Shown: positions 9,226-18,815 of the stretch, piece by piece
How positions within the stretch are numbered: the stretch's first letter is position 1
How the letters are laid out: every line of letters starts with the position of its first letter
DNA from: JAPOUP01 sp026708635
GTDB taxonomy: Bacteria > Pseudomonadota > Alphaproteobacteria > Rhodobacterales > Rhodobacteraceae
Length of the DNA: 64,000 bases
NCBI GenBank assembly: GCA_965200115.1
Contig: OZ241336.1
Location: 2,666,001 to 2,730,000 of the forward strand
Direction: 5' to 3'
Program-made: the position numbers and the translations under genes
The notes under the pieces: generated by a model
Seen by the model: only the letters and a program-made list of their open reading frames with translations
Database searches by the model: none
What the model was told of the DNA's origin: nothing

Positions 9226-12075
9226 ATGCCATTCACTCCCACGAATTACTCGCCCTATGATTTCGCCAACCGCCGTCACATCGGGCCGTCGCCTTCGGAA
9301 ATGGAGGAGATGCTCGCCACCTTGAACGTGAAATCCCTGGATGAACTGATCGACCAGACCGTTCCGCGGTCCATTCGCCAGAAGGAACCCCTCGATTTCG
9401 GCAAGCCCAAGTCGGAGCGCCAGCTTCTCTACCATATGCGCCAGGTCGCCAAAAGAAACCGGGTGTTCTCGACAATGATCGGCCAGGGCTTTCACGGCAC
9501 CGTCACGCCTCCGGCGATCCAGAGGAATATTCTGGAGAATCCAGCCTGGTATACCGCATACACGCCATACCAGCCGGAAATCAGCCAGGGTCGGCTCGAG
9601 GCGCTTCTGAATTACCAGACCATGATCTGCGATCTGACCGGGCTGGAGATCGCCAACGCCTCCCTTCTCGACGAGGCGACCGCGGCGGCGGAGGCCATGG
9701 GTATGGCGCGGCGAGTGTCGAAATCGAAGGCGAAGGGGTTCTTCATTGACGTCAACTGCCATCCCCAGAACATAGCCGTGATGAAAACCAGGGCCGCGCC
9801 TTTGGGTATCGGCGTCGAGGTGGGCAATCCCGATGAAATGCCGTTCGACGAACTGTTCGGAGCGGTTTTCCAGTATCCGGGCACCTATGGCGACCTCAGG
9901 GATTTCACCGACCGGATCGCCGCCCTGCACGAGGTCGGAGCGCTGGGAATCATCATCGCCGATCCATTGGCGCTGACGCTTCTGAAAGAACCCGCGGAAA
10001 TGGACGCGGACATAGCCGTGGGCTCGACCCAACGGTTTGGCGTGCCCATGGGATACGGCGGCCCTCACGCGGCCTACATGGCCTGCCGGGAGGCATACAA
10101 ACGAGCCATGCCAGGAAGGCTGGTCGGCGTCAGCATCGACTCTCGGGGAAACAAGGCCTACCGGCTGTCACTGCAGACGCGGGAACAGCACATCCGAAGG
10201 GAGAAGGCGACGTCGAACGTCTGCACGGCGCAGGCGCTCCTCGCCGTGATGGCGGGCTTCTATGCCGTATTCCATGGGCCGAAAGGGCTGCAGGCCATCG
10301 CGCAACGGATCCACCGGAAGACGGTACGCGCCGCAAGGGGGCTGGAAGAGAAGGGTTTCAAGGTCGAGCCCGAGGCGTTTTTTGACACGATCACCGTCAA
10401 GGTGGGCGCCCTTCAGGGCACGATCATAGACGCCGCCGCACGCGAGCGCATCAACCTGCGCCGTATCGGCGACGATCGGATAGGCATCACGCTCGATGAA
10501 ACCACCCGGCCGGAAACCATCGAACGGCTCTGGGGAGCATTCGGAATCCATGACCGTAAGGCGGGAGTCAGGGAGGAATACCGGGTTCCCGGGAACCTGC
10601 GCCGCAGGACTCCCTATCTGGAACATCCGGTGTTCCACATGAACCGCGCCGAAACGGAAATGATGCGTTACATGCGGCGTTTGGCGGACCGCGACCTGGC
10701 GCTTGACCGCGCGATGATTCCACTTGGATCCTGTACGATGAAGCTCAACGCGGCGGTTGAGATGGCGGCGGTCACGTGGCCGGAGTTCTCCGACATACAC
10801 CCGTTCGCTCCATCGGACCAGGTCGCGGGATACATGGAAATGCTGGATGACCTTTCAGGGAGACTCTGCAGGATCACCGGATACGACGCCATGTCGATGC
10901 AACCGAATTCCGGCGCACAGGGTGAATACGCCGGCCTGCTGACCATCGCTGCCTATCACCGCGCGAACGGCGACGGGCACCGTCGCATCTGCCTCATTCC
11001 GACTAGCGCCCACGGCACCAATCCCGCAAGCGCCCAGATGGCGGGACTGGACGTCGTCGCCGTGCGGTCCGCGGATAACGGCGACATCGATCTTGAGGAG
11101 TTCCGGACCAAGGCGGAAGCCGCCGGTGACACTCTTGCCGCATGCATGATCACCTACCCCTCGACCCATGGCGTGTTCGAGGAAAAGATACGCGAGGTAT
11201 GCGCGATCACCCATGAATTCGGCGGGCAGGTCTATCTTGACGGCGCGAATCTGAACGCCTTGGTCGGGCTCGTCAAACCCGGTGAACTGGGAAGCGACGT
11301 CAGTCACCTGAACCTCCACAAGACCTTCTGCATTCCACATGGTGGCGGAGGGCCCGGAATGGGCCCGATCGGGGTCAAGGCGCATCTCGCGCCGTTCCTT
11401 CCCGGACACCCCGTAACCGGCGGCGACCCGGGTCCGGTCACTGCGGCGCCATTTGGATCCGCTTCCCTTCTCCCGGTCAGCTGGGCATATGTGCTTCTGA
11501 TGGGCGGTGAGGGTCTGACACAGGCAACCAAAGTGGCGATTCTCAACGCCAACTACATCGCCAAACGGCTTGAGGGCGCCTACGACATCCTGTTTTCCGG
11601 AGAGAGCGGGCGCGTCGCGCACGAATGCATACTTGACATGCGGCCTTTCGCCGAGAGTGCCGGCATCACCGTGGATGACATCGCGAAGCGCCTGATCGAC
11701 AACGGGTTTCACGCTCCCACCATGAGCTGGCCAGTGGCGGGAACCCTGATGGTCGAGCCTACGGAATCCGAGACCAAAGCGGAACTGGACAGGTTCTGTA
11801 ACGCGATGATTGACATACGTTCGGAGATCGACGCCATTGAATCCGGCGGTATCGACGCCGGGAACAACCCGCTGAAACGCGCGCCGCACACCGTTGAGGA
11901 TCTGCTTGGGGACTGGAACCGGCCCTACAGCAGGGAGCAGGGCTGTTATCCTGCCGGCGCGTTCCGGGTCGACAAGTACTGGCCACCGGTTAACAGGGTG
12001 GACAACACCTACGGTGACAGGCATCTGGTCTGCACCTGTCCTCCGCCTGAGGATTATCTCGCGGTGGCCGGATAG
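9226..12075 (+). CDS. gcvP: Glycine dehydrogenase (decarboxylating), P protein
   Basis: A 949-residue PLP enzyme, the single-chain form of the P protein, which decarboxylates glycine and loads the residue onto GcvH. The PLP lysine is Lys699 in HLNLHKTFCIPHGGGGPGMG. The N-terminal half shows YTPYQPEISQGRLEALLNYQ. I place the start at ATG 9226 (MPFTPTNYSPYDFANRRHIG), which has GGAGCGAGAC ahead of it and matches family N-termini; the frame stays open 31 codons further upstream without a good start. It closes the gcv operon. Confidence 0.96.
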   Translation: MPFTPTNYSPYDFANRRHIGPSPSEMEEMLATLNVKSLDELIDQTVPRSIRQKEPLDFGKPKSERQLLYHMRQVAKRNRVFSTMIGQGFHGTVTPPAIQRNILENPAWYTAYTPYQPEISQGRLEALLNYQTMICDLTGLEIANASLLDEATAAAEAMGMARRVSKSKAKGFFIDVNCHPQNIAVMKTRAAPLGIGVEVGNPDEMPFDELFGAVFQYPGTYGDLRDFTDRIAALHEVGALGIIIADPLALTLLKEPAEMDADIAVGSTQRFGVPMGYGGPHAAYMACREAYKRAMPGRLVGVSIDSRGNKAYRLSLQTREQHIRREKATSNVCTAQALLAVMAGFYAVFHGPKGLQAIAQRIHRKTVRAARGLEEKGFKVEPEAFFDTITVKVGALQGTIIDAAARERINLRRIGDDRIGITLDETTRPETIERLWGAFGIHDRKAGVREEYRVPGNLRRRTPYLEHPVFHMNRAETEMMRYMRRLADRDLALDRAMIPLGSCTMKLNAAVEMAAVTWPEFSDIHPFAPSDQVAGYMEMLDDLSGRLCRITGYDAMSMQPNSGAQGEYAGLLTIAAYHRANGDGHRRICLIPTSAHGTNPASAQMAGLDVVAVRSADNGDIDLEEFRTKAEAAGDTLAACMITYPSTHGVFEEKIREVCAITHEFGGQVYLDGANLNALVGLVKPGELGSDVSHLNLHKTFCIPHGGGGPGMGPIGVKAHLAPFLPGHPVTGGDPGPVTAAPFGSASLLPVSWAYVLLMGGEGLTQATKVAILNANYIAKRLEGAYDILFSGESGRVAHECILDMRPFAESAGITVDDIAKRLIDNGFHAPTMSWPVAGTLMVEPTESETKAELDRFCNAMIDIRSEIDAIESGGIDAGNNPLKRAPHTVEDLLGDWNRPYSREQGCYPAGAFRVDKYWPPVNRVDNTYGDRHLVCTCPPPEDYLAVAG

Positions 12076-12558
12076 GGCGGGAAGCCTTCGATGTCCCGGC
12101 ACCATTGCGTCCGGCCCTGGAACGCGGCCACCCGAAGCTCTCCACGGGCATACGGCATCGCATTCTTTACGGTTGAGGGAAGCGCGGGATCAAGCGTTGC
12201 GCTTCGGGAGTCCGGGTTATGTCTGCACCGGTCCCCTCACCTCCAGCGCGCGCGAAAGCCGGGACGGTCTCGGGATAGGACCGGCAACGGGTCGACGTTC
12301 CGCTAGCAGAGTCCCCGCCGGACATTCGTCCATCCAGGGAATGGCCCCGACGGACGGACGGGATACGACGGGGCATCCAAGATCGATGACTACCTCCCGT
12401 ATGCGTCGGACACCTTTGCGTCCGCTATACCCTGAACGTCCCGCTGGCCCGCGCCTCCCTAATTTTGGGACTTACCGAAAAGTGCCCAAATTCGCAAAAA
12501 TTGCTTAAATAATGTATCCTCCGTTCCAAAACCGCCGAACACGGTAAGGAACGGGAAT
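12076..12558. other. Intergenic, no gene; AT-rich promoter zone at its right end
   Basis: No coding sequence supported. The right end (12460-12540) is markedly AT-richer, with TTTTGGGACTT and GTGCCCAAA forming an imperfect inverted repeat around 12471-12490 and TTAAATAATGTATCCT just after. This looks like a promoter/operator for the PanA-type gene starting at 12559, though no element is certain. Confidence 0.4.
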
Positions 12559-13101
12559 ATGCTAAACCCATTTGAATCCGTTTTCACAGAAAAATCCCCT
12601 CAGCGTCCCGATCCGGAGGGCCCTCCATACGACAGCAGACAGATAGCCAACTGGTTCGTCGACCGCGCTAAAGAGGAAGACATGTCACTAACCATCATGA
12701 AGCTTGTCAAGATAGTCTACATGGCTCATGGTTGGTGCCTCGCGGCATTGAGCCGCCCTCTTATTGACGATGACGTGGAGGCTTGGGACTACGGACCCGT
12801 GATACCGGAAGTCTACTACACGTTCAGGGTCAAGGGAGCGGGAACGGCCTCCGTCTCCAGGTTTCCCCGTGAAAATTGGAAGTTGAGCCTTGACTCTAAG
12901 ACCAAGAAGCTTTTAGAAGAAGTCTGGAATCGCTACAAAAGCAGGTCGGCCCTGCAACTTTCTGACCTCACTCACGCGATCGGCGGACCTTGGGACAGAA
13001 CGTACCAGCCCGGCGTACGATATCAGGCGATTCCAAATAAGTTGACAGGTTCGCATTACCGATCCATGCTAAACCGGACACGAAATATCGGAAGAACCTA
13101 A
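12559..13101 (+). CDS. Panacea-domain (DUF4065/SocA-like) protein, probable antitoxin
   Basis: A 180-residue protein whose residues about 25-130 match the Panacea/DUF4065 fold: QIANWFVDRA, then LTIMKLVKIVYMAHGWCLA and VEAWDYGPVIPEVYYTFR, with a later GGPWDRTYQPG. Panacea domains are known as promiscuous antitoxins that neutralise adjacent, unrelated toxins and as phage-associated adaptors like SocA. The start ATG 12559 is preceded by GGAACGGGA. A small two-helix membrane protein follows after 100 bp on the same strand, a plausible toxin partner. Codon and base composition are AT-richer than the neighbouring metabolic genes, suggesting acquisition. Confidence 0.8.
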   Translation: MLNPFESVFTEKSPQRPDPEGPPYDSRQIANWFVDRAKEEDMSLTIMKLVKIVYMAHGWCLAALSRPLIDDDVEAWDYGPVIPEVYYTFRVKGAGTASVSRFPRENWKLSLDSKTKKLLEEVWNRYKSRSALQLSDLTHAIGGPWDRTYQPGVRYQAIPNKLTGSHYRSMLNRTRNIGRT

Positions 13102-13201
13102 TTTTCTTCCAGAGCAGAATCCGGAAGAACTGGAAGAATCTTCTCTTAAAAGCAGAACCCTCCGGGAAGCCCAGGTTCGACTTCTCATACAGACTTTTTT
13201 G

Positions 13202-13450
13202 ATGCGTCGGATTACGATTTGGCTGGCGATGGCCGTTACGGCGCTTCTGTTCTATATTGAGTGGCGTGTCTTTACACTTCTTACGGAAAACCCCTCGGAA
13301 GACCGTTTGTTCGTGTTGCTGGCCGTGACTCCGATAGTTGCCATCACCGCAATCACGATCGCGGCACTGGCTGGAGTTTTTAGGGGTGGTCAGAAGAACG
13401 ACACAGGAAACTTGGCGGGACTTCTGAACAGAATCTCCGGAGAAAATTGA
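13202..13450 (+). CDS. Small two-TM membrane protein, candidate toxin partner of the Panacea protein
   Basis: An 82-residue protein with two predicted membrane helices, about residues 4-24 (ITIWLAMAVTALLFYIEW) and 37-60 (FVLLAVTPIVAITAITIAA), and a short polar tail. No family recognised. It lies 100 bp downstream of the Panacea gene on the same strand. Panacea antitoxins are known to pair with membrane-acting toxins among others, so this is a reasonable but unproven toxin. A TTG one codon upstream is an alternative start. Confidence 0.55.
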   Translation: MRRITIWLAMAVTALLFYIEWRVFTLLTENPSEDRLFVLLAVTPIVAITAITIAALAGVFRGGQKNDTGNLAGLLNRISGEN

Positions 13451-13605
13451 TCCAGATGGTAAATGCCCATAATTGGGATGCTGGTTCATATGAACCCGTT
13501 CCGGGATATCGGGTTATCTTTCGCGCCTGGAGGACATGCCCGCACAAGGGCATTCGCCTCTACGCAAGGGATTACGGATATCGCCTGGCCCATTCCGATA
13601 TCGAC

Positions 13606-13797
13606 CTAGCTCAAAATGAGCCCTAAAACGGTCGTGGACACACCAAATCCAATGGCGAGCAAAACGATCAGCCGCCACAGACTGGCTTTGTCACGGGCTT
13701 CCGCCCTGCGCTCCATACGTTCCAGAGCGGTTTCGTATGCCGCTTGATGCGTGTTCACGCGCTCCGAAAGCGCGTGGATGTCCGGCGCGTCGCTCAT
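13606..13797 (-). CDS. Small coiled-coil plus C-terminal TM protein (dispersed family, copy A)
   Basis: A 63-residue protein: opening MSDAPDIHALSERVNTHQ, an amphipathic Arg/Glu-rich helix up to residue 40, then one C-terminal membrane helix (LWRLIVLLAIGFGVSTTVLG). It belongs to a family with five copies in this window (others near 20,933, 22,828, 45,903 and 46,741). The first 40 or so nucleotides are nearly identical to the copy at 22,828. The layout (helix then TM) resembles phage XhlA-like proteins, but I cannot assign a function. Confidence 0.6.
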   Translation of the reverse strand: MSDAPDIHALSERVNTHQAAYETALERMERRAEARDKASLWRLIVLLAIGFGVSTTVLGLILS

Positions 13798-14117
13798 GCC
13801 CCGATATTGATCCGGACTCTTTACCGAGCAAGGGCCGTTCTCAGGTACTCACGGACCCAAAGCGGTATTCGGACTGATTTTACGGGGGTATACAATCGCC
13901 TTCGGTAACCCGGCCGCGGGCGTTTCCGGGCGAGTTCAGTCAGGTTGGCGACACGGAGGCGGTGAAAGGGTCGAGGGCAGGACATCCGCGAGTCTCCCGG
14001 CGTAATACCGTCCCGCAGTTCCGCCGCGGGAACGCATTCTACGGCCGGTTTCGATACCCCGCGTCTGGTCAACCGTTCCCGCGATGGGTAGAAGGCGATC
14101 ACAGTGCGAGGAACCGG
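13798..14117. other. Intergenic between small membrane gene and hisC
   Basis: Frames stay open on both strands but none has family resemblance. The region should contain the hisC-tyrC promoter; an AT-rich patch at 13,878-13,900 (GATTTTACGGGGGTATACAA) is the only candidate. Confidence 0.4.
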
Positions 14118-15206
14118 ATGGCTACAGTGATCGTCCCAAAATCGGGAATCATGGCGATCGACCCATACGTGGGCGGGCGGTCGTCGCTGCCCGGGCGGGA
14201 TGAAGCGGTAAAGCTGTCGTCAAACGAAAATCCGTTTGGAGCCTCGCCATATGCCGTCGACGCATACCGCATCGCCGCGCAAAACCTGCACCGTTATCCC
14301 CCATCGGACCATCACGCGCTGCGCACGGCCATCGGAGACCTGCATGCCCTGGAACCTGACCGGATCATCTGCGGGGCCGGTTCCGACGAGATCATAGGTC
14401 TGCTTTGCCATGCCTATGCAGGACCCGGCGATGAGGTGCTCCACACCGAACACGGGTTCCTGATGTATCGCATCTCGGCTCTCGCCTCCGGCGCGACGCC
14501 AATCGCCGTAAGGGAAAGTCACCGGGTAACGGATGTCGACGCCCTTCTGGACGCCTGCTCCAGGCGCACCCGACTTGTGTTCATCGCGAATCCCAACAAT
14601 CCCACGGGAACGATGATCGATGACGGGGAACTGTCGCGCCTGGTTAACGGGATGCCCCGAAACGCGATGCTTGTGCTCGACGGCGCCTATGCGGAGTATG
14701 TCAACGGGTTCGACGGAGGGGCCGGACTCGCCCGTTCGCACGATCGCGTTTTCATGACCCGCACGTTCTCGAAACTATATGGACTTGGCGGTCTCAGGGT
14801 CGGGTGGGGCTACGGCCATCGGGACGTCATTGATGTCCTGGGCCGGATAAGGGCTCCATTCAATCTGGGAACCGGGCAGCTGGCCGCGGCCGAGGCCGCA
14901 TTGCGGGATCGCGAATTCGCCGGAAAGTGCGTCGAGGAAAACACGCGCTGGCGCGAATGGCTCGCGGGCGCGCTCGCCACTGAGGGCATTCCATCCGACA
15001 GGTCCCACGCGAATTTCATACTCGCGCGCTTCGCTGACGCCGAGGAGGCGGACGCCTGCAACGCCCGGCTCAACGACAACGGCCTGATCGTGCGAAAGGT
15101 CGGCAATTACGGCCTTCCCGAATGCCTGCGGATCACCGTGGGGAACGAGACATCGTGCCGGCGCGTCGCCGAGACCGTACGCGCGTTCAGGAAGGATCGT
15201 CAATGA
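14118..15206 (+). CDS. hisC: Histidinol-phosphate aminotransferase
   Basis: A 362-residue class I/II PLP aminotransferase. It converts imidazole-acetol phosphate to histidinol phosphate and in many alphaproteobacteria also serves aromatic amino acid synthesis. The PLP lysine is Lys219 in TRTFSKLYGLGGLRVGWGYG; the substrate-site segments LSSNENPFG and FIANPNNPTGT are present. I start at ATG 14118 (MATVIVPKSGI), preceded by GAGGAACCGG; the frame is open further upstream but without similarity. It overlaps tyrC by ATGA, so the pair likely works in tyrosine/phenylalanine as well as histidine synthesis. Confidence 0.93.
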   Translation: MATVIVPKSGIMAIDPYVGGRSSLPGRDEAVKLSSNENPFGASPYAVDAYRIAAQNLHRYPPSDHHALRTAIGDLHALEPDRIICGAGSDEIIGLLCHAYAGPGDEVLHTEHGFLMYRISALASGATPIAVRESHRVTDVDALLDACSRRTRLVFIANPNNPTGTMIDDGELSRLVNGMPRNAMLVLDGAYAEYVNGFDGGAGLARSHDRVFMTRTFSKLYGLGGLRVGWGYGHRDVIDVLGRIRAPFNLGTGQLAAAEAALRDREFAGKCVEENTRWREWLAGALATEGIPSDRSHANFILARFADAEEADACNARLNDNGLIVRKVGNYGLPECLRITVGNETSCRRVAETVRAFRKDRQ

Positions 15207-16120
15207 GCGTGATCTATGAACGGGTGGCCCTGATCGGGCTGGGCCTTATAGCCGGCTCCATGGCGCGCGCGATGCGCCGCGGCGGTTTGGCCAAAGAAAT
15301 CGTCGGGACCTCACGATCCGCCGAGACACGGGAAACCGCGAGGGACATCGGCTTCTGCGACCGGGTGGTGGATACGGCGGAGGACGCCGTCATAGAGGCC
15401 GATCTGGTGGTGCTGGCGGTGCCCGTCGGAGCGATGGGCGGTGTGGCGCGACGGATCGGTCCAAACCTGATGCGGAGCGCTACGGTCACCGATGTGGGAT
15501 CGGTCAAACGGCATGTCATCGAGCAGGTCAGGCCGTTCATTCCGCAACATGTCCATTTCATTCCCGGCCATCCCCTGGCGGGAACCGAGCAGAGCGGTCC
15601 CCGCTCCGGTTTCGCTTCCCTGTTCGAGAACCGCTGGTGCCTGTTAATCCCGGATGAGGGCACCGACCCCGACGCGCTCCGCCGTCTGCGGTCCCTATGG
15701 GAAGCCATGGGCGCCAACGTCGATGAAATGGAGGCCGACCACCATGATCTGGTTCTGGCCGTGACCAGCCATGCGCCCCACCTGATCGCCTACACGATGG
15801 TCGGTGTCGCGGATGACCTAAAGCGCGTGACCGACACCGAAGTGGTCAACTATTCCGCGGCCGGGTTCCGCGACTTCACCCGAATCGCCGCCAGCGATCC
15901 CACGATGTGGCGCGATGTCTTCCTCGCGAACAGAGGCGCCACGCTGGAAGTCCTTGGACGGTTCACCGAGGAACTGTTCGCTCTCCAGCGCGCGATACGC
16001 ACCGGCGACGGCGACCGGTTGTTCGACTACTTCAAGCGAACCCGCGCGATCAGGCGCGGGATCATCGAGGCGGGCCAGGATACCAAGGCACCGGACTTCG
16101 GACGGGTGGACGCGGTATGA
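15203..16120 (+). CDS. tyrC: Prephenate/cyclohexadienyl (arogenate) dehydrogenase
   Basis: A 305-residue TyrA-family enzyme. The NAD site is GLGLIAGSMARAM at residues 11-23, and the active-site loop HFIPGHPLAGTEQSGP carries the conserved catalytic-site His. It oxidatively decarboxylates prephenate or arogenate on the route to tyrosine. The start overlaps the hisC stop as ATGA, and the hisC-tyrC pairing is common in Rhodobacter-like bacteria. Whether prephenate or arogenate is preferred cannot be read from the sequence. Confidence 0.92.
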   Translation: MSVIYERVALIGLGLIAGSMARAMRRGGLAKEIVGTSRSAETRETARDIGFCDRVVDTAEDAVIEADLVVLAVPVGAMGGVARRIGPNLMRSATVTDVGSVKRHVIEQVRPFIPQHVHFIPGHPLAGTEQSGPRSGFASLFENRWCLLIPDEGTDPDALRRLRSLWEAMGANVDEMEADHHDLVLAVTSHAPHLIAYTMVGVADDLKRVTDTEVVNYSAAGFRDFTRIAASDPTMWRDVFLANRGATLEVLGRFTEELFALQRAIRTGDGDRLFDYFKRTRAIRRGIIEAGQDTKAPDFGRVDAV

Positions 16121-16186
16121 GCGAATTCGCCCGGCGGATGTCCGCGAGACCGCGGCCGACGCCCGGCGGTTTCGTCTGCCGGCGGC

Positions 16187-17044
16187 CTACGGCCCGGTCA
16201 GCAGACCGGCCTCCACGGCCCTGTCCCTGATGAACGGAATCCCCACTTCGATGACGTCCTCCGCCCGGTCGGCCACGGGTCGCCATACCGCGAGGCCGGA
16301 CGCGATCTCCGGCGCCAGATAGACAAAACTCTCCAGCGTCATGACGCCGTCATAACCGACCGCTTTCAGACCCTCGAGCGCGCCCTTCCAGTCGATGGTG
16401 CCCCGTCCCGGCACGCCGCGGTTTGACTCGGACAAATGGACGTAGCCGAGATGCTCGCCCGCATCGGCGAAGCCGGCCGCCATGCCAGCCTCCTCGATGT
16501 TCATATGGTATGTGTCAAGATGGATGAAGACGTTGTCGGCTCCGACGCGTTCAATGACTTCGGCGGTCTGGCGCGCGGTGTTCAGAAGATGGGTCTCGTA
16601 GCGATTGCAGGGCTCCAGCCCCAGCCGCATGTTCAGGTCACGCGCCTTTCGCGCGGCGCTTTCGACAAGTCGGCAGACGGCGTCGCGCTCCGCGTCGGTG
16701 GGAGGTGCCTTGGAGGTCTTGCCGATCGTACCATACGTGACGCCCGAGAGTCGCTCGGCACCCGCTTTCCGCGCGACCCCCATCACCAACTCAAGATAGT
16801 CCGCCGCCTCCTGGGTTCGGTGCAGAACGTCCAGATCCTCCGGCAGCCCGAGGGAACAGACGATCTCTATCCCGTGGCTCTCGGCCAGCGCGCGCGTCCC
16901 TTCGGAATCGTAGCTGGCGGGATCGAGCAACGGAGTCTCGATCACTCCGATTCCATGTTCCAGAAGGCCGGGCAGGAGGCTCCGCGCCCCATTCGGATCC
17001 CACAGAGGCATGAACGCCAGGGAATGAACGCCTAGTGCGGACAT
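16187..17044 (-). CDS. D-allulose/D-tagatose 3-epimerase family protein
   Basis: A 285-residue TIM-barrel sugar isomerase/epimerase. The four metal ligands Glu144 (LGLEPCNR), Asp177 (HLDTYH), His203 (YVHLSES) and Glu238 (TLESF) have exactly the 33-26-35 spacing known for D-psicose 3-epimerase, and the substrate-site His180 and Glu150 are also in place. It should interconvert ketohexoses at C3. It is the last gene of a minus-strand sugar ABC transporter operon, 9 bp after the ATPase, so the transported sugar is probably its substrate or a precursor. No sugar kinase is present nearby. Confidence 0.85.
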   Translation of the reverse strand: MSALGVHSLAFMPLWDPNGARSLLPGLLEHGIGVIETPLLDPASYDSEGTRALAESHGIEIVCSLGLPEDLDVLHRTQEAADYLELVMGVARKAGAERLSGVTYGTIGKTSKAPPTDAERDAVCRLVESAARKARDLNMRLGLEPCNRYETHLLNTARQTAEVIERVGADNVFIHLDTYHMNIEEAGMAAGFADAGEHLGYVHLSESNRGVPGRGTIDWKGALEGLKAVGYDGVMTLESFVYLAPEIASGLAVWRPVADRAEDVIEVGIPFIRDRAVEAGLLTGP

Positions 17045-17053
17045 ATCCGTTTC

Positions 17054-17797
17054 CTATCCGTTGGCGCCGACAATGTAGGAGACGACTTCGGACATATCCG
17101 TTTCGCTCCGGTTGAGGTCGGCGATCACATCGCCCCTGCGCAGAACCACGATCCGTCCACACGCCTCGAAGACATCGTTCAGTCGATGGCTGATGAGAAT
17201 CGTCGCGATGCCGTCCTCTTTCATCTGTCCGATCAGTTTCAGAACGCTTTCGACCTCACGCACGGCGAGCGCCGCGGTCGGTTCATCCATGATCACGAGC
17301 TTGGGCCTGAAAGTCAATGCCCGGGCGATGGCTATGGTCTGCTGCTGCCCGCCGGAAAGCATGCCGACGGGAATGTCTATTCCGGGAACATGAACGCCGA
17401 GTCGATCGAGCATCAGCCGGGCCTCAGCGTCAATTCTGGATTTATCGACGAAGGAGGGAAATATCCCGAAGAGACGCTTTGTTGGCTCGCGGCCGAGAAA
17501 GATGTTATTGGCGACGTCCTGCTGCGGCGCCAGCGCCAGATCCTGATAGATCATCTCTATGCCGAGGTCACGCCGCGCTCCCGGTTCGGATCCGGTGATG
17601 TCCTTGCCGTCGAACGCCACTTTGCCCCGATCGATCGAATAGACGCCGGTGATCGATTTCATGAGCGTTGATTTCCCGGCGCCGTTGTCGCCGACGAGGC
17701 CAACGACCTCTCCGGCGGAGACATTGAGATCCACACCGTTCAGCACCCGCACCGCGCCGAAATTTTTCTCGACCCCGGACAGTTCAAGGATGCTCAA
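17054..17797 (-). CDS. Sugar ABC transporter ATP-binding protein
   Basis: A 247-residue single-domain ATPase: Walker A GDNGAGKS, Q-loop in MIYQDLALA, signature LSGGQQQTIAIAR, Walker B LVIMDEPTAAL and switch His in ISHRL. Family RbsA/XylG proteins usually have two ATPase domains; the one-domain form resembles FrcA-type transporters, so it probably dimerises. I choose TTG 17797 as start because it overlaps the permease stop as TTGA and removes an unrelated open upstream extension. It energises import with the permease and binding protein next to it. Confidence 0.88.
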   Translation of the reverse strand: MSILELSGVEKNFGAVRVLNGVDLNVSAGEVVGLVGDNGAGKSTLMKSITGVYSIDRGKVAFDGKDITGSEPGARRDLGIEMIYQDLALAPQQDVANNIFLGREPTKRLFGIFPSFVDKSRIDAEARLMLDRLGVHVPGIDIPVGMLSGGQQQTIAIARALTFRPKLVIMDEPTAALAVREVESVLKLIGQMKEDGIATILISHRLNDVFEACGRIVVLRRGDVIADLNRSETDMSEVVSYIVGANG

Positions 17798-18765
17798 TGC
17801 GCCTGTCTCCCCCTGCTGCGGACCTGGTCGAGCCAGACGGCGGCGATGAGCACCGCCCCGATCGCCATCTGCTGGTAGTACGCCTGCACGGCCATAAGGT
17901 TCAGGCCGTTCTGGAGGACTCCCATGATCAGGGCGCCGATCATCGTTCCCAGAATGGAGCCGCGACCGCCGAAAAGGTTGGTGCCGCCGATGATCGCGGC
18001 GGTGATGGCCAGCAGTTCGTAGTTCAGGCCGGCGGTCGGATCGCCGGTGTTGACCCGCGCCGTGAAGATCAGCCCCGCGATGCCGGCCATCAGTCCCGAG
18101 ATCATGTACAGCAGCATCCGCTGCCGGCGGACATTGACGCCCGTGGCACGCGCCGCGCTTTCGTTGTCGCCCAGGGCCAGCGTGTGGTGGCCGAACGGGG
18201 TGTGCGCAAGAACGTAATGCGAGACAAGCGCCACCGCGGCGAGAATGAACACCGGTGTCGGCACGCCCCACGGGCGGGCCTGGCCGAGGAACAGGACCTC
18301 GTCCGGAAGACCGTAGATGCCGCGCCCGCTGGAAATGATCAACGCCAGGCCGCGGGCGATTCCCAGCATGCCAAGCGTTACGATGAACGCGGGCACCCGT
18401 CCGCGCGTTACGATGAATCCGTTCACCGCGCCGGCCGCCGTTCCCGCCGCCAGAGCCCCGACGATCGCGAAATACCATGGCATCTCGAGCGTGACGACAA
18501 GCGCGGCGCCAGTGACCGAAGCCAGTCCCAGCACCGATCCGAGCGAGAGGTCGATTCCCGCGGCGGCGATGACGAAAGTCGCGCCGATCGCCAGAATTCC
18601 GAACGTCGCCGTAGCGAGGATTATGTTGAAAAAATTGTTGGCGGTGAGGAAGACCCGGGTGCCGCTTCCGGTCGTGGGAGAGAACACGGCCATTATCACG
18701 ATGAGGCCCGCGAGCACGGCGAGGGACTCGATCCGAATATGGGTGCGCTCGAGAAATTTCAGCAT
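17794..18765 (-). CDS. Sugar ABC transporter permease (RbsC/AlsC type)
   Basis: A 323-residue membrane protein with eight or more hydrophobic helices and the family segment AAAGIDLSLGSVLGLASVTGA. The motif DNESAARATGVNVRRQR is the cytoplasmic EAA-like loop that contacts the ATPase. I start at MLKFLERTH (18765); an upstream in-frame Met gives a Pro/Gly-rich extension that is unlikely. It sits between the binding-protein and ATPase genes with TTGA coupling to the latter. Confidence 0.88.
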   Translation of the reverse strand: MLKFLERTHIRIESLAVLAGLIVIMAVFSPTTGSGTRVFLTANNFFNIILATATFGILAIGATFVIAAAGIDLSLGSVLGLASVTGAALVVTLEMPWYFAIVGALAAGTAAGAVNGFIVTRGRVPAFIVTLGMLGIARGLALIISSGRGIYGLPDEVLFLGQARPWGVPTPVFILAAVALVSHYVLAHTPFGHHTLALGDNESAARATGVNVRRQRMLLYMISGLMAGIAGLIFTARVNTGDPTAGLNYELLAITAAIIGGTNLFGGRGSILGTMIGALIMGVLQNGLNLMAVQAYYQQMAIGAVLIAAVWLDQVRSRGRQAH

Positions 18766-18815
18766 GGGAGGGTTCCGGGTGCCCGGGCCGGCCGACGCCG
18801 GCCCGGGCGGTTGCG

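Noticed and set aside
13821..14102. A 93-codon minus-strand frame upstream of hisC
   Set aside because: Arg/Pro-rich, no motif, and overlaps the expected hisC promoter.
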